Assembly: GCF_014217545.1 (NCBI RefSeq)
Contig: NZ_CP043178.1
Coordinates: 3,038,001-3,102,000 of the forward strand
Source of the DNA: Pseudarthrobacter sp. NBSH8
GTDB lineage: Bacteria; Actinomycetota; Actinomycetes; Actinomycetales; Micrococcaceae
DNA: 64,000 bases
Reading direction: 5' to 3'
The notes below the pieces were generated by a model. It was not told the DNA's origin. It saw only the letters and a program-made list of their open reading frames with translations, and ran no database searches. The position numbers and the translations under genes were made by a program. Of the stretch, positions 41,831 through 50,007 are shown in pieces. How positions within the stretch are numbered: the stretch's first letter is position 1; every line of letters begins with the position of its first letter.

Positions 41831-42634
41831 GTGAGCATCCCGACGCCTTATGAAGACCTCCTGCGTGACGTCCTGGCCCATGGCACGCACAAATCCGACC
41901 GCACGGGCACCGGAACCACCAGTGTTTTCGGCCGTCAATTGCGCTTTGACCTTGGCCGGAGCTTCCCGCTGGTCACCACCAAACGCGTGCATTTCAAGTC
42001 CGTGGCGGTGGAGCTGTTGTGGTTCCTGCGCGGCGAATCGAACCTAAAGTGGATGCAGGATCAGGGCGTGAGTATCTGGAACGAGTGGGCTGACGCGGAA
42101 GGCGAACTGGGTCCCGTGTACGGCGTCCAGTGGCGCAGCTGGCCTACCCCTGACGGCGGCCATATTGACCAGATCGCCGAGCTCGTGGAGAACCTCAAAA
42201 CCAACCCGGATTCACGCCGGCACATCGTGTCCGCGTGGAACGTCTCCGAGCTCAAGGAGATGGCGCTGCCTCCGTGCCACGCGTTCTTCCAGTTCTATGT
42301 GGCTGACGGCAAACTGTCCTGCCAGCTCTACCAGCGCTCGGCGGACATGTTCCTGGGCGTGCCCTTCAACATCGCCTCCTACGCCCTGCTCACCTGCATG
42401 ATTGCGCAGCAGGTGGGGCTGGAGCCCGGCGAGTTTGTATGGACCGGCGGCGACGTCCACATCTACGAGAACCACATGGACCAGGTCCTGAAGCAGCTGG
42501 ACCGGGAACCGTATGACTACCCGCTGCTGTTGATCACCCGGAAGCCGGCGTCGATCTTCGATTACACGCTCGAGGACTTCGAGGTGGTGGGTTACCAGCA
42601 CCACCCCACGATCAAGGCCCCAATCGCCGTATGA
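41831..42634 (+). CDS. thyA: Thymidylate synthase
   Basis: 267 residues. It methylates dUMP to dTMP using methylene-tetrahydrofolate, producing dihydrofolate. The catalytic Cys is in [15 protein letters not shown], substrate contacts are in [20 protein letters not shown], and the N-terminal loop is [16 protein letters not shown]. It starts at GTG 41831. The stop overlaps the dihydrofolate reductase start by 4 bp, tying the producer of dihydrofolate to the enzyme that recycles it. Confidence 0.97.
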   Translation: MSIPTPYEDLLRDVLAHGTHKSDRTGTGTTSVFGRQLRFDLGRSFPLVTTKRVHFKSVAVELLWFLRGESNLKWMQDQGVSIWNEWADAEGELGPVYGVQWRSWPTPDGGHIDQIAELVENLKTNPDSRRHIVSAWNVSELKEMALPPCHAFFQFYVADGKLSCQLYQRSADMFLGVPFNIASYALLTCMIAQQVGLEPGEFVWTGGDVHIYENHMDQVLKQLDREPYDYPLLLITRKPASIFDYTLEDFEVVGYQHHPTIKAPIAV

Positions 42635-43215
42635 GTACCGGAAACGCAGCAGACCCCCAGTCCTTCGCGCAGGAGCTTGCCGGTTCCGTGACCGGCGTCG
42701 GCTTGGTGTGGGCGCAGACGTCCGGCGGCGTGATCGGCAAAAACGGCGACATGCCCTGGCACCTGCCCGAAGACCTGAAGCACTTCAACCGCCTCACCGT
42801 GGGGCACCCGGTGATCATGGGCCGCAAGACCTGGCTGTCCTTCCCGGACAAGTACCGGCCCCTGCCGGGCCGGACGAACATTGTGATCACGCGGCAGAAA
42901 AACTGGGGCGATTCGCCTGAGGCGGAGGGCGCCGTCGTGGTCCCTTCCCTGGATGATGCCCTCCTGGAGTCTCAGTTCGTCGACGGCGGCGAGACAGTGT
43001 GGATCCTGGGCGGCGGCGAAGTCTTCCGCCAGTCCACCCAACTCGCCAACGTCGCGGTGGTCACCACCATCGATGTGGAGGCCGACGGCGACACGTTCGC
43101 TCCCGAGCTCGATGAAACCTGGGAGGCGGCGGCGTCCGTCCCGCCGGACGGGTGGCTGACAGCTGCCAACGGAACACGCTACAGGTTTACCAAATGGATG
43201 AGGACGCAGGGCTGA
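42631..43215 (+). CDS. folA: Dihydrofolate reductase
   Basis: 194 residues. It reduces dihydrofolate to tetrahydrofolate with NADPH and is the trimethoprim target. Motifs: [23 protein letters not shown] (substrate loop), [18 protein letters not shown] (NADPH binding) and [11 protein letters not shown]. An N-terminal extension of ~20 residues precedes the usual start of the fold. The ATG overlaps thyA (ATGA). The next gene starts one base after its stop, so thyA-folA-43217 is one operon. Confidence 0.95.
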   Translation: MSTGNAADPQSFAQELAGSVTGVGLVWAQTSGGVIGKNGDMPWHLPEDLKHFNRLTVGHPVIMGRKTWLSFPDKYRPLPGRTNIVITRQKNWGDSPEAEGAVVVPSLDDALLESQFVDGGETVWILGGGEVFRQSTQLANVAVVTTIDVEADGDTFAPELDETWEAAASVPPDGWLTAANGTRYRFTKWMRTQG

Positions 43216-43216
43216 G

Positions 43217-43435
43217 ATGCTGAAAAAACCAGAAACACTGTTTGTCCTGGGCTACATGCTGCTGCCGCTGCTCGCGCTGCTGTCTGCGATCGTTGGCCTG
43301 ACCATGATCCTGGGCGGCAACAAGATCGCCGGTGCCATCATCCTGGTGGTGGTCACGCAGGTCTTCGCCTTCGGCGCCTTCTACGCTTTACGGCTCCGCA
43401 AAGCTGCGATGCAGGCGGAAACCAACCGCGGCTGA
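43217..43435 (+). CDS. Small membrane protein downstream of folA
   Basis: 72 residues with two transmembrane helices (LFVLGYMLLPLLALLSAIVG and AGAIILVVVTQVFAFGAFYA) and a basic tail LRLRKAAMQAE. Starts one base after folA with GCTGAG context, hence probably translated with it. The family is not named here; the same kind of protein is common in Arthrobacter-type genomes by recollection. Function unknown. Confidence 0.8.
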   Translation: MLKKPETLFVLGYMLLPLLALLSAIVGLTMILGGNKIAGAIILVVVTQVFAFGAFYALRLRKAAMQAETNRG

Positions 43436-43529
43436 CCTCGGTTTCATGCCGCACGCCGTCGCACGCCGTCCCCACGGGGTATGACGTAACCGACTGCGCC
43501 TGGCCCGTTCCGGCGTCTAAACTGTACGA

Positions 43530-44672
43530 ATGACTACAGCAGCTACCCCCTCCGTCGGCCTGGTCGGATGGCGCGGCATGGTCGGCTCCGTCCTGATGCA
43601 GCGTATGCAGGACGAGGGCGACTTCGCCAGCATCAACCCGGTGTTCTTCTCCACGTCAAACGCGGGAGGTGCCGCCCCGTCAATTGCCGGTGCTGCCGCC
43701 GGCGCGGCCGGCAAGCTTGAGGACGCGTTCGACGTCGACACGCTCGCTAAGCTGCCCATTATTGTCACCGCCCAGGGCGGGGACTACACCAAACGCGTGC
43801 ACACCGAGCTGCGCAGCCGCGGCTGGGTCGGCCTCTGGATCGACGCCGCCTCGACGCTGCGCATGAACGACGACTCGATCATCGTGCTGGACCCGATCAA
43901 CCGGGACGTCATCGACAAGGGCCTGGTCAACGGCACCAGGGACTTCATCGGCGGCAACTGTACTGTGTCCTGCATGCTTATGGGCCTCGGCGGGCTGTTC
44001 AAGAACGGCCTCGTCGAATGGGGCACCTCCATGACCTACCAGGCGGCCTCCGGCGGCGGCGCCCGGCACATGCGCGAGCTGCTCAGCCAGTTCGGCACGC
44101 TCAACGCCGAGGTCAGCTCCGAACTGGACGACCCGGCGTCCGCCATCCTGGAAATTGACCGCAAGGTACTGGCCCACCAGCGCACCGACATCGACGCCAC
44201 CCAGTTCGGCGTGCCGCTGGCCGGTTCCCTGATCCCGTGGATCGATGCGGACCTGGGCAACGGCCAGTCGAAGGAAGAGTGGAAGGCCGGGGTTGAGACC
44301 AACAAGATCCTGGGCACGTCGGACGAAAACCGGATCATCATGGACGGCCTGTGCATCCGGATCGGCGCCATGCGGTCGCACTCGCAGGCTCTGACGCTCA
44401 AGCTCCGCGAGGACCTGTCCGTGGCCGAGATCGAGAAGCTCCTCTCGGAAGACAACGAGTGGGCCAAGGTCGTCCCGAACACCAAGGAAGACTCCATGGC
44501 AGGCCTGACCCCCGTGGCCGCGTCCGGCACACTGGACATCCCCGTGGGCCGCATCCGCAAGATGGAAATGGGCCCGGAATACATCAGCGCCTTTACCGTT
44601 GGTGACCAGCTGCTCTGGGGCGCCGCCGAGCCGCTACGCCGCATGCTCAACATCGCCACCGGGAACCTGTAG
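43530..44672 (+). CDS. asd: Aspartate-semialdehyde dehydrogenase
   Basis: 380 residues. It reduces beta-aspartyl phosphate to aspartate semialdehyde, the branch point to lysine/diaminopimelate, threonine and methionine. It is the long, E. coli-like form: [18 protein letters not shown] at the N-terminus, the active-site Cys in [16 protein letters not shown], and the His of [14 protein letters not shown] at 43530. It ends before a perfect palindromic repeat and converges on the winged-helix gene. Most actinobacteria encode the shorter Asd type, so the long form is worth noting. Confidence 0.93.
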   Translation: MTTAATPSVGLVGWRGMVGSVLMQRMQDEGDFASINPVFFSTSNAGGAAPSIAGAAAGAAGKLEDAFDVDTLAKLPIIVTAQGGDYTKRVHTELRSRGWVGLWIDAASTLRMNDDSIIVLDPINRDVIDKGLVNGTRDFIGGNCTVSCMLMGLGGLFKNGLVEWGTSMTYQAASGGGARHMRELLSQFGTLNAEVSSELDDPASAILEIDRKVLAHQRTDIDATQFGVPLAGSLIPWIDADLGNGQSKEEWKAGVETNKILGTSDENRIIMDGLCIRIGAMRSHSQALTLKLREDLSVAEIEKLLSEDNEWAKVVPNTKEDSMAGLTPVAASGTLDIPVGRIRKMEMGPEYISAFTVGDQLLWGAAEPLRRMLNIATGNL

Positions 44673-44690
44673 GTCCGCCTCACTTTAAGC

Positions 44691-44757
44691 AGCAACGCGG
44701 GGTCACTTAAGGCCCATTCCGCACCGTCGGATGGGCCTTAAGTGACCCCGCGTTGCT
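44691..44757. repeat. Palindromic intergenic repeat, type A, copy 2
   Basis: Perfect 27-bp inverted repeat (44691-44717 and 44731-44757) around a 13-nt loop. The arm core is CGCGGGGTCACTTAAGGCCC. It matches copy 1 at 16478-16540 in arm sequence and loop length while the loop sequence differs. It lies between the convergent asd and winged-helix genes. Confidence 0.9.
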
Positions 44758-44764
44758 ATCAGTG

Positions 44765-45862
44765 TCAGCTGTCCAGGAACGCGCGGTATAGTTTGGCCGC
44801 CTTGTCGAAAGCCGCCTGACCAGCGGGTCCCAGTGGCCGGGTCTCGTCAAAGAGTTCAGCCACGACGGCGGCGCTCCGGATCGAGCCGGCTCGCGCCCAC
44901 GTGCCGATCACTTCTCCCCCTGCCACGACTGTCTTCTTGAATACTCCGTTGCCGCCCGGGACGATCTTGTTGGCGTGCTCCGGCGCCAAGACGAGGGTGC
45001 GGTCCTGGTAGCCCAGCACAAACTCGTCGAAGCCCGCCAGCAGGAGGACAGACCGCTGTCCGGGCACACCGTCGTCGAGCATTGACGCAGTCTCCGGTGA
45101 CATCCAATAGCTGGCACCCCCGAATTCCAGCTCCACCAGCTGCCCGCTGACGAGCTCAAACGCGGCCCGCACGTTGGTCAGGGGAATCTGCGTCCACCAC
45201 GCGAAGTCGCGGACGCTGGCAGGGCCGTGGCTGCGGAAGTAACGCAGCATGAACTCGGCGGTCGCTTCCTGCTGTTCAAGGTCCCGAGACACCGGGATCC
45301 AGTCATCGAAGGCCACCAGCAGCTGCTGGTTCCCGGCCAATGGTCCTTGGACCAACCATCCGTGCCGACACAACGTCCCCAGGATATGGATCCCGCGCTG
45401 ACCGGTGGTGGGCTGCCCGGCTGCCGCAAACACGTCAAAGGCTTCGGTCCGGCTCACGGGACCGCCGGCCGCGATCCGCTCCAGGGCTACGTCGCGGCAT
45501 TTCTCGATGTCCGCCCATGTGATGTCCAGTTCCCGGTGCCGGCCGGCAAGGATGCGGCTGAGACGCTCGGTGGTCAGGCCCAGCATCCAGCGCAGATCCT
45601 CGGGAGCCACGAAGTGCAGCGTGCCGCGCATCGGCCAGGACCGGACCACGCTGCCACTGTCCAGGGCTGCCCGGACGTCCGTCAACCCTGCACCCGGAAC
45701 GCGGAGGCCGATGGCCCAGAGCGCGGCCTGCAGGTCCTGCGCCTGCGTGGCCGTCATCCAGCGGACCGCATCCTCAACCGAGCCACGTCCGGGGCCGATG
45801 AGTCCTTGAGAGGCAAGGCGCAACCTGCCCATCACCTTGGGGCTCACGCGGTTCAAGGCCAT
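44765..45862 (-). CDS. Winged-helix DNA-binding-domain protein (DNA glycosylase-like fold)
   Basis: 365 residues of the 'winged helix DNA-binding domain-containing' family (AlkZ-like). Typical segments: MTATQAQDLQAALWAIGLR, VVRSWPMRGTLHFVAPEDLRW (with the conserved R-G-T) and GFDEFVLGYQDRTLVL. Some family members unhook DNA interstrand crosslinks; whether this one does is inference. The upstream frame is open for another 190 codons but has no family match, so ATG 45862 was chosen. It is divergent from the short membrane frame at 45900. Confidence 0.8.
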   Translation of the reverse strand: MALNRVSPKVMGRLRLASQGLIGPGRGSVEDAVRWMTATQAQDLQAALWAIGLRVPGAGLTDVRAALDSGSVVRSWPMRGTLHFVAPEDLRWMLGLTTERLSRILAGRHRELDITWADIEKCRDVALERIAAGGPVSRTEAFDVFAAAGQPTTGQRGIHILGTLCRHGWLVQGPLAGNQQLLVAFDDWIPVSRDLEQQEATAEFMLRYFRSHGPASVRDFAWWTQIPLTNVRAAFELVSGQLVELEFGGASYWMSPETASMLDDGVPGQRSVLLLAGFDEFVLGYQDRTLVLAPEHANKIVPGGNGVFKKTVVAGGEVIGTWARAGSIRSAAVVAELFDETRPLGPAGQAAFDKAAKLYRAFLDS

Positions 45863-45899
45863 GTCCTCATCGTAGGACCTTGCCCGATAGGGTGTAACC

Positions 45900-46403
45900 A
45901 TGACTTTGGGGAGTTTGTGGCACTTGTTCGCGCGCGGAACACAGATATCGCTGCTGGCAGGGAGCATTTCGGTCCTGGCCGGCCTGGCCATCGGCCAGGC
46001 CCCGGCCATTGGATTCCAGCCCGGGGGAGACGGCGGGGCACCCCTGGAACTCTTATTGCCTTCCCTGTTCCTGTCGCTGGGCGGAGGGTACGCCGTACAC
46101 TTTCCCGGCATCCGGGTGGGCCGCGGCAAGGTCCGCATTTTGCGCGACTGGAAGATCAATCCCGTAAGCGGCCGGCTGCTCTGGATCCTCGCCCACGCCA
46201 CCGCCACGATCGGTTTGGTGGCCTGTGTCCTCGCTGGCAGGCTGACGCTAGAGCGCCAGGCCAATGAGCAGCGGTTCCGGGTGAAGTTCAATGCCAAAGC
46301 GTTCGACGACGCCGGCGCGCACCTCGCGCGCGATGGCCAGCATGTCCGTGGCGCTGGCGGAGCCACGGTTGGTGATGGCCAGCGTGTGTTTCGTGGACAG
46401 TGA
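45900..46403 (+). CDS. Possible membrane protein, 3' end overlapping murB
   Basis: 167 residues. The first ~115 residues look like a real membrane protein with three helices (LLAGSISVLAGLAIGQ, LLLPSLFLSLGGGYAVHF and LLWILAHATATIGLVACVLA). The last ~50 residues lie antisense over the 3' end of murB and are of doubtful quality. It may be a genuine gene ending in murB, or one whose original end was lost by rearrangement. Function unknown. Confidence 0.45.
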   Translation: MTLGSLWHLFARGTQISLLAGSISVLAGLAIGQAPAIGFQPGGDGGAPLELLLPSLFLSLGGGYAVHFPGIRVGRGKVRILRDWKINPVSGRLLWILAHATATIGLVACVLAGRLTLERQANEQRFRVKFNAKAFDDAGAHLARDGQHVRGAGGATVGDGQRVFRGQ

Positions 46404-47315
46404 CGCCCGCCCGCCGGAGGCGCTGACCCCCTCCAGGCCATAGCCCTTGCCGAACCCTGCCTGGTCGATCAGCCACGCGGCGGACAGCTTCACCAGCCCG
46501 TCCGCCCCGGCGGGGTACTGCGGCGCGGACTCCGGCAGCGTTGCCGCCACGTCCAGGGGGACTATCGGGTTGGTGAAGAACGAACCAGTGGAATAAGTGT
46601 CCCGGTCGGCGGGGTCGAGGACCATGCCCTTGGAGGCACGCAACCGCAGGACTTCCCGGCGGACATCGTTGGAGTAAGCCCGTTTGCCTGCCTCCACACC
46701 GAGTGAGCGGGCCAGTTCGGCGTAGCGGATGGGCGCGCTCATCCGGCCCAGCGGGAGCTGGAATTCCACGGTCAGCACCACGTAGCGGGGTGAGCCCTCG
46801 ACAGTGGTCTGCTTCAGAATGGAATCGCGGTAGCCGAACTTCAACTCGGAGTTGGTGAAGGTCTGAACCGAGTTCCGGCTCCGGTCCCAGGTGCGTACCG
46901 CCGCGATGGTTTGGGAGACGTCAGATCCGTAGGCCCCGACGTTCTGCACCGGCGTGGCGCCCGTGGCGCCCGGGATACCGGACAGCGCTTCAACGCCGGA
47001 CCAGGCATGCAGCACGGCGTGTTCCACCAGGGCATCCCAATTGTGGCCGGCCTGGACCACCACTGCCACGCCGCCGCAGGAATCCTCGGCGTTGACGGTG
47101 AACCCCTGCGAGGCGATCCTGACCACGGTGCCGGGGAAACCGTCGTCGGAAATCAGGAGGTTGGAGCCGCCGCCGATGATGAGGACCTGCTCCCCCGCAG
47201 CGTCCGCCGTGCGGACGGCGTCGATGATCTCCGCCTCGGTTGTGGCCTCAATGTACTTGCCGGCGGGTCCTCCGACGGCGGCGGTGGTCAGGGCAGAAAG
47301 CAGGGTGGAAGTCAC
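46248..47315 (-). CDS. murB: UDP-N-acetylenolpyruvoylglucosamine reductase
   Basis: 355 residues. A FAD enzyme that reduces UDP-GlcNAc-enolpyruvate to UDP-MurNAc in the second step of peptidoglycan precursor synthesis (cytoplasm). FAD-binding segments: VLIIGGGSNLLISDDGFPGTV and SGIPGATGATPVQNVGAYG. The C-terminal part has DRDTYSTGSFFTNPIV with the catalytic Ser and SAAWLIDQAGFGKG. Type I MurB. It lies near the MaoC dehydratase pair, as in other actinobacteria. Its 3' end overlaps a plus-strand frame by 156 bp. Confidence 0.95.
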   Translation of the reverse strand: MTSTLLSALTTAAVGGPAGKYIEATTEAEIIDAVRTADAAGEQVLIIGGGSNLLISDDGFPGTVVRIASQGFTVNAEDSCGGVAVVVQAGHNWDALVEHAVLHAWSGVEALSGIPGATGATPVQNVGAYGSDVSQTIAAVRTWDRSRNSVQTFTNSELKFGYRDSILKQTTVEGSPRYVVLTVEFQLPLGRMSAPIRYAELARSLGVEAGKRAYSNDVRREVLRLRASKGMVLDPADRDTYSTGSFFTNPIVPLDVAATLPESAPQYPAGADGLVKLSAAWLIDQAGFGKGYGLEGVSASGGRASLSTKHTLAITNRGSASATDMLAIAREVRAGVVERFGIELHPEPLLIGLAL

Positions 47316-47341
47316 CTATCCACCCTAACTTAGGGGAAACG

Positions 47342-48616
47342 CTATGAAAGTTTCCGGGCCACCGGCGAGAGCAGGAAGGTGGCCACCAGCATCACCATCA
47401 CGGCCAGCAGCGAGTGCAGGATGCCCACGTGTTCGGCCAGCAGCCCCAACAGCGGCGGCCCGCACAGAAAGGCACCGTAGCCGATGGTGGAGACCACGGA
47501 GACGCGGGCCGCGGCCTTGGCGGGATCGTCGGCGGCGGCGGACATACCCACCGGGAACCCCAGTGAGGCGCCGAGTCCCCAGATGGCCAAGGCCACAAAG
47601 GCGATCCACGGAACGGGGGCGAACACAAACACGCCGAGCCCGAACACTGCCAGCGCGGCGCACCAGCGCATCACCGGGACGCGGCCGAAGCGGTCCAGGA
47701 CCACCGTGCCGGCGAAGCGTCCGATGGTCATGAACGTCACGAAGAGCCCGTAGCCCGCGGCGCCGGCAGCGTCGGTCTGGCCGTGCCCGTCGGCGAGGGC
47801 CAAGGCCACCCAGTCCCCTGCCGCACCTTCGGCCAAGGCAAGCCCCAGGACCATGACTCCGAGCAGCAGGGTGCGCCGGTCGCGCCAGGCATCCGCGATC
47901 TTGCGTTTGTTGTCCAGCGGGGCCCCGGAACCGTCAGCCGGCGCGCCGGCGGTGACAATGGGGATCGGGCCGGTGAACGGATCCTCGAAGTTGTCCGGGA
48001 CGTACTTCCGCTCCCCCGCGACCGGGGTGACATCTGAACGGAACCAGGCTGCCGCCGTCGTCACCGAGACGGCAACCACGACGCCGGCCGACACCAGGTG
48101 CCAAAACACCGGGACGGAGGCGGCTGCGGCCCACGCCCCAAGGCCTGCACCTGCCACGGTGCCGAGGCTGAACGCGCCGTGGAGCCGGGGCATGATGTGC
48201 CGGCCCACCGCGCGTTCCACCGAGGCACCCTCAACATTGGCGGCCGTACTCCAGCTGGCGGAGCCCAACCCGATGACGGCAAGACCCGCGGCCACCGCGA
48301 CCGGGGTGGCCAGTACCGATGTTCCAAATCCGGCGATGGCCATGCCGCAGCCCACCATGATGGCGCCGGCACGAATGGTCCGTTTGGAACCCAGGCGGAG
48401 CACGATCAGCCCCGACGCGGACACCGAGACGAACGACCCCAGCGTCATGCACAGCAACAGCAAGCCCACAGTGCCGGGGGTCAGGTCCAGCCCGTCGCGG
48501 ATCGCCGGAAGCCGGGATACCCAGGATGCGAAGGCCAGTCCGCTGCCGGCGTAGGCAACCACCACGGCATTGCGCCAAGCCGTGACCTCGGCCGAGGCAG
48601 TTGTGTTCAGGGTCAA
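47342..48616 (-). CDS. MFS transporter
   Basis: 424 residues, about twelve helices, with a typical first-loop segment (WVSRLPAIRDGLDLTPGTVG). A central cytoplasmic loop around residues 200-240 (KYVPDNFEDPFTGPIP) separates the two halves. It starts at TTG 48616 just 4 bp after the MaoC gene, so it is probably co-transcribed with the two hydratase subunits and murB, which follows by 26 bp. The substrate cannot be predicted. The subfamily resembles YbjJ-like sugar/drug MFS proteins. Confidence 0.85.
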   Translation of the reverse strand: MTLNTTASAEVTAWRNAVVVAYAGSGLAFASWVSRLPAIRDGLDLTPGTVGLLLLCMTLGSFVSVSASGLIVLRLGSKRTIRAGAIMVGCGMAIAGFGTSVLATPVAVAAGLAVIGLGSASWSTAANVEGASVERAVGRHIMPRLHGAFSLGTVAGAGLGAWAAAASVPVFWHLVSAGVVVAVSVTTAAAWFRSDVTPVAGERKYVPDNFEDPFTGPIPIVTAGAPADGSGAPLDNKRKIADAWRDRRTLLLGVMVLGLALAEGAAGDWVALALADGHGQTDAAGAAGYGLFVTFMTIGRFAGTVVLDRFGRVPVMRWCAALAVFGLGVFVFAPVPWIAFVALAIWGLGASLGFPVGMSAAADDPAKAAARVSVVSTIGYGAFLCGPPLLGLLAEHVGILHSLLAVMVMLVATFLLSPVARKLS

Positions 48617-48620
48617 AGGA

Positions 48621-49058
48621 TCATGAAAGCCTGACGACGGCCTGGGCCTTCATCAGCACTTTCTGGCCCGCCGCAACCACGGTGAGGTCAACGCGGGCGG
48701 TGCCGGCCTCGGCGTCGAGCTTTCCAATGGCGCCGCTGACCTCGATGATGGCCCCGGCGTCCGGGGTTCCGGTGGTGTCGGTGACCAGGACCGGCCTGGT
48801 GAAGCGGGTCTGGAAGTCGACGACGGCGGCGGGGTCGCCTGCCCAGTCGGTCACCAGCTGCACGGCGGCACCCATGGTGAACATGCCGTGGGCGATGACG
48901 CCGGGCAGTTCCACGCCGGTGGCGAAGGCTTCGTTCCAGTGGATGGGGTTGAAGTCGCCGGAGGCGCCGGCGTACTTGACCAGGTCGGTGCGGGTGACCT
49001 CGATGGTGCGGCTGCCGATGTCCTGCCCGGCGCTGAGTTCGTGGAAGCTGGGGCTCAT
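48621..49058 (-). CDS. MaoC-like (R)-hydratase, B subunit
   Basis: 145 residues with a complete hydratase motif: YAGASGDFNPIHWNEAFA, carrying the catalytic Asp/His of the hot-dog fold, followed by GVIAHGMFTMG. Related to HadB of the mycobacterial (3R)-hydroxyacyl dehydratase. It starts at ATG 49058, 2 bp after the A-like subunit, so the two should form a heterodimer. In this lineage, which lacks mycolic acids, the substrate is more likely a fatty-acyl intermediate. Confidence 0.88.
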   Translation of the reverse strand: MSPSFHELSAGQDIGSRTIEVTRTDLVKYAGASGDFNPIHWNEAFATGVELPGVIAHGMFTMGAAVQLVTDWAGDPAAVVDFQTRFTRPVLVTDTTGTPDAGAIIEVSGAIGKLDAEAGTARVDLTVVAAGQKVLMKAQAVVRLS

Positions 49059-49060
49059 TG

Positions 49061-49528
49061 TTACTGTCCCTCTCCGCGGACCAGGATGGATGACGTGGTG
49101 GTGGCAACTGCCTCGCGCGGTCCGTTGCCGCCGTCGGTCAGGGCAAAAATTTCCTGGCGGGTGGTGATCATGGCCCCGCCGCCCATGGCCCGGACACCGT
49201 CAACGTGCAGTTCGGCAACCAGGCGGTCGCCGGCAAAGATGGGGCGGTGGTGGATGAAGCGCTGGTCCGCGTGGACCACGCGGGAGAAATCGATGCCGGC
49301 ATCCGGATCCTCGATCAGCTGGGCATCGGCGCGCTGGGCGATGATGATGGCGAACGTGGGTGGTGCCACCAGGTCTTTGTGCCCCAGGGCCTTGGCGGCC
49401 TCGACGTCGAAATGGGCTGGGTGCGTGGCCTTGACCGCGCGGGCGAACTCGCGTATCTTCTCGCGGCCGACGTCGTAAACCTCTGCGGCAGGGTAGCTGC
49501 GGCCCTGCAGGTCCGGATTGATAGTCAT
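49061..49528 (-). CDS. MaoC-like hydratase, A subunit (N-terminal domain type)
   Basis: 155 residues of the FAS1_DH/HadA type: IREFARAVKATHPAHFD, DLVAPPTFAIIIAQRA and RVVHADQRFIHHRPIFAGDRL. It lacks the Asp/His catalytic pair seen in its partner, as expected for the structural subunit. The start ATG at 49528 is supported by the family N-terminus; the longer frame is not. It is the first gene of a minus-strand unit (hydratase A, hydratase B, MFS, murB). Confidence 0.88.
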   Translation of the reverse strand: MTINPDLQGRSYPAAEVYDVGREKIREFARAVKATHPAHFDVEAAKALGHKDLVAPPTFAIIIAQRADAQLIEDPDAGIDFSRVVHADQRFIHHRPIFAGDRLVAELHVDGVRAMGGGAMITTRQEIFALTDGGNGPREAVATTTSSILVRGEGQ

Positions 49529-49575
49529 GGCCTCAAGCCTATCGTTGCCCGGCGTCCGGGAGGGCCTTGCACCAC

Positions 49576-49606
49576 CTTGATATGATGAATTAATCATTCC
49601 ATCAAG
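49576..49606 (+). promoter_or_regulatory. Palindromic operator upstream of ArsR-like/SulP pair
   Basis: An imperfect inverted repeat: outer arms CTTGAT/ATCAAG (49576-49581 and 49601-49606) and inner arms ATGA/TCAT (49585-49588 and 49594-49597). It lies 24 bp before the regulator start and is AT-rich against the GC-rich background. The layout fits the binding site of an ArsR/SmtB-type dimer, most simply autoregulation by the next gene. Confidence 0.55.
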
Positions 49607-49629
49607 TAGTTTTACCAGGAGCGCCGCCC

Positions 49630-50007
49630 ATGTTGTCTCCCGCCCAGGCTCCGCTCTACGAGATCAAGGCCAACCTGTTCAAGGCCCTTGCCCACCCGGC
49701 ACGGATTCGAATCCTGGAACTGTTAGCCGCCGCGCCGGAGAACACGGCTGCCGTGAGCTACCTGCTCGCTGAAACCGGGCTCGAGGCCTCCCACCTCTCC
49801 CAGCACCTGGCCACCCTGCGCAAGCACAAAGTGGTCACCTCAGTGCGGTCCGCCAACTCGGTGACGTACCGCCTGGCACATCCGATGATCGCCGAATTGC
49901 TGGCCATCGCCCGGATCTTCCTCCTCGACGGCCTGGCCGATTCCAACGCACAGCTCAGACTCGCACAGGGCCTGCCCAGCGAGCATCTGAAACGTTCAGA
50001 TTCATGA
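49630..50007 (+). CDS. ArsR/SmtB-family transcriptional regulator
   Basis: 125 residues with the winged helix FKALAHPARIRILELLAAAP, recognition helix ASHLSQHLATLRKHKVV and wing VRSANSVTYRLAHPMI. It has no cysteines, so it is not a Cys-thiolate metal sensor; the signal is unknown. Its stop overlaps the SulP transporter start by 4 bp, and a palindrome lies just upstream, so it probably represses both genes and responds to an anion or stress linked to the transporter. Confidence 0.88.
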   Translation: MLSPAQAPLYEIKANLFKALAHPARIRILELLAAAPENTAAVSYLLAETGLEASHLSQHLATLRKHKVVTSVRSANSVTYRLAHPMIAELLAIARIFLLDGLADSNAQLRLAQGLPSEHLKRSDS

